7,065 nucleotides of DNA, taken from NCBI GenBank assembly GCA_947174825.1, contig CAMWKN010000076.1, positions 1 through 7,065 on the forward strand, in the 5' to 3' direction. This DNA comes from an uncultured Clostridium sp. (lineage in GTDB: Bacteria > Bacillota_A > Clostridia > Lachnospirales > Lachnospiraceae). Positions 6,674 through 7,065 of this stretch are shown here, piece by piece; within the stretch, counting starts at the first letter, position 1, and each line of letters begins with the position of its first letter. The translations under genes and the position numbers were made by a program. Under the pieces are notes generated by a model. That model saw only the letters and a program-made list of their open reading frames with translations. It made no database searches and was not told where the DNA came from.

Positions 6674-6845
6674 TCAACTGCCAATCAGGATTGTTGTCTA
6701 TAATAAATTTAATATTGAAATCCATCTTTAGCTTTTTTATATTTCTCTGAGCAACTCGTCCAAATCCATATATTATAATATCCTTTATCCCTGTCCAATC
6801 ATCTGACAGCTTATTCAATATATTCTCCTTCTTGCTTTTCTCCAT
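6663..6845 (-). CDS. N-terminal piece of the split radical SAM gene: half a Rossmann-like module
   Basis: 60 residues from ATG at 6845, 18 bases after the upstream stop. An AGGA site lies twelve bases before the ATG, a long spacer. After a charged helix it reads IIIYGFGRVAQRNIKKL (first strand and glycine loop) and FIIDNNPDW (second strand with acidic end), then stops at TAA 6665-6663. The remaining strands of the module (CKVIVATGS, then a helix ending in DLLDIG) are in the next frame, so this is half a fold and unlikely to be a free-standing functional protein. Confidence 0.6.
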   Translation of the reverse strand: MEKSKKENILNKLSDDWTGIKDIIIYGFGRVAQRNIKKLKMDFNIKFIIDNNPDWQLIGK

Positions 6846-6863
6846 TTTTTATATACATCCTTT

Positions 6864-7065
6864 TTACATTTGCACTCCTACCGGAACATAGTTTGTATTG
6901 TCACTCCCACAACCACCACATATTCTGCAAAAACTGCTTGTTCCCCTACTCAGTTCAACTATTTTGTGACATTCCGCTTTATTATTCATATCAACGTCTT
7001 TTAGCACAATATAATCATCCTCCCTTAGCTTGAAGTGGCCACTCTTCTCAGCACTCCACGAAATA
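6864..7065 (-). CDS. C-terminal end of a radical SAM/SPASM-like protein (5' end beyond window)
   Basis: The last 66 residues of a gene entering from the right edge, stopping at TAA 6866-6864. The visible part is SWSAEKSGHF, DDYIVL, then FCRICGGCGSDN and VPVGVQM at the end. Cysteines in C-x2-C-x2-C spacing suggest one set of ligands for an auxiliary iron-sulfur cluster, as in SPASM-type tails. The match to the tail of the broken neighbour (W-x-AEKSG, DY, C-x2-C-x-G-x-G-x-DN, QM) is the main reason for calling it a radical SAM protein, since the core lies outside the window. Here the frame is intact. The next gene begins 18 bases on, so they are probably cotranscribed and arose by tandem duplication (inference). 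Confidence 0.7.
   Translation of the reverse strand, partial: ISWSAEKSGHFKLREDDYIVLKDVDMNNKAECHKIVELSRGTSSFCRICGGCGSDNTNYVPVGVQM

Larger units (their letters stand above)
5685..6845 (-). pseudogene. Radical SAM/SPASM-like protein split by two frame breaks (possibly phase-variable)
   Basis: Three overlapping frame pieces (6845-6663, 6673-6050, and 6066 down to 5685) together read as one protein of about 386 residues: Rossmann-like module, radical SAM core, then a C-terminal SPASM-like cysteine region. The first break is repaired by skipping one G of the GGG at 6671-6669, which joins DWQLIG to NKQDIEIKS. The second is repaired by changing the nine-G run at 6063-6055 to ten or seven, which joins KFKRGG to GIECSISDYKTW. 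The same C-terminal pattern ends the intact upstream neighbour (W-x-AEKSG, DY, C-x2-C-x-G-x-G-x-DN, QM), which confirms that the third piece belongs to this gene. As printed the gene cannot make a full protein by standard decoding. Options are a decayed gene, a poly-G switch in the off phase combined with a second lesion, or base-calling errors. The predicted ancestral role is SAM-dependent radical chemistry in the glycan pathway; the substrate is unknown. Confidence 0.75.

Noticed and set aside
6670..6687. 11-base near-duplication (TGATTGG twice) as the cause of the first frame break
   Set aside because: Removing one 11-base unit does not restore the frame; a one-base loss does, so the repeat alone does not explain it.
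5831..6731. Plus-strand open frames of 139 and 116 residues opposite the split radical SAM gene
   Set aside because: The minus strand has clear radical SAM motifs in this stretch; the plus-strand translations show no domain and no initiation signal.

Overview
The window looks like a slice of a glycan (capsule, exopolysaccharide or protein-glycan) biosynthesis cluster from a low-GC Gram-positive bacterium, probably a Clostridia/Lachnospiraceae-type gut or rumen organism. The evidence is the AT-rich sequence, the AGGAG/AGGGGG-type ribosome binding sites, the TTG and GTG start options, and the gene families present. The taxon is an inference; no rRNA or other marker gene is present.

Every real gene lies on the minus strand, so transcription runs from high to low coordinates. 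In transcription order: (1) 7065-6864, the last 66 residues of a radical SAM/SPASM-type protein, cut by the window edge; (2) 6845-5685, a second, paralogous radical SAM/SPASM protein broken into three reading-frame pieces by a one-base shift near 6671 and by a run of nine G at 6063-6055; (3) 5643-4399, a protein with two small Rossmann-like modules followed by a DUF115/MptE-like domain with a GNGPSLK motif, probably a glycosyltransferase related to the sialyltransferase fold; (4) 4367-3348, a DRE-TIM (HMGL-like) aldolase; (5) 3345-2689, an acylneuraminate-type CMP-sugar synthetase starting at TTG; (6) 2692-1184, a WbsX/GH99-like protein with an added C-terminal Rossmann-like module; (7) 1187-1, a third radical SAM protein with two N-terminal Rossmann-like modules and a SPASM-like cysteine region placed before the radical SAM core, cut at its C-terminus by the left edge.

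Spacing is operon-like. Genes 5/6 and 6/7 overlap by ATGA, 4/5 are 2 bases apart, and the other gaps are 18 to 41 bases. No terminator or internal promoter is convincing and no stretch above 50 bases is non-coding. There is no rRNA, tRNA, mobile element or CRISPR array.

The central trio suggests one pathway (inference). The aldolase could add pyruvate to a sugar aldehyde to make a 3-deoxy-2-ulosonic acid, the cytidylyltransferase would activate it with CTP, and the DUF115 protein would transfer it. This would be a sialic-acid-like route using a class II aldolase in place of PEP-dependent NeuB, which is not seen here. The radical SAM proteins could modify the sugar or its carrier. The two observations most worth checking are the poly-G tract, which sits exactly where the radical SAM frame breaks and so could be a phase-variation switch, and the same small Rossmann-like module recurring in four unrelated enzymes.
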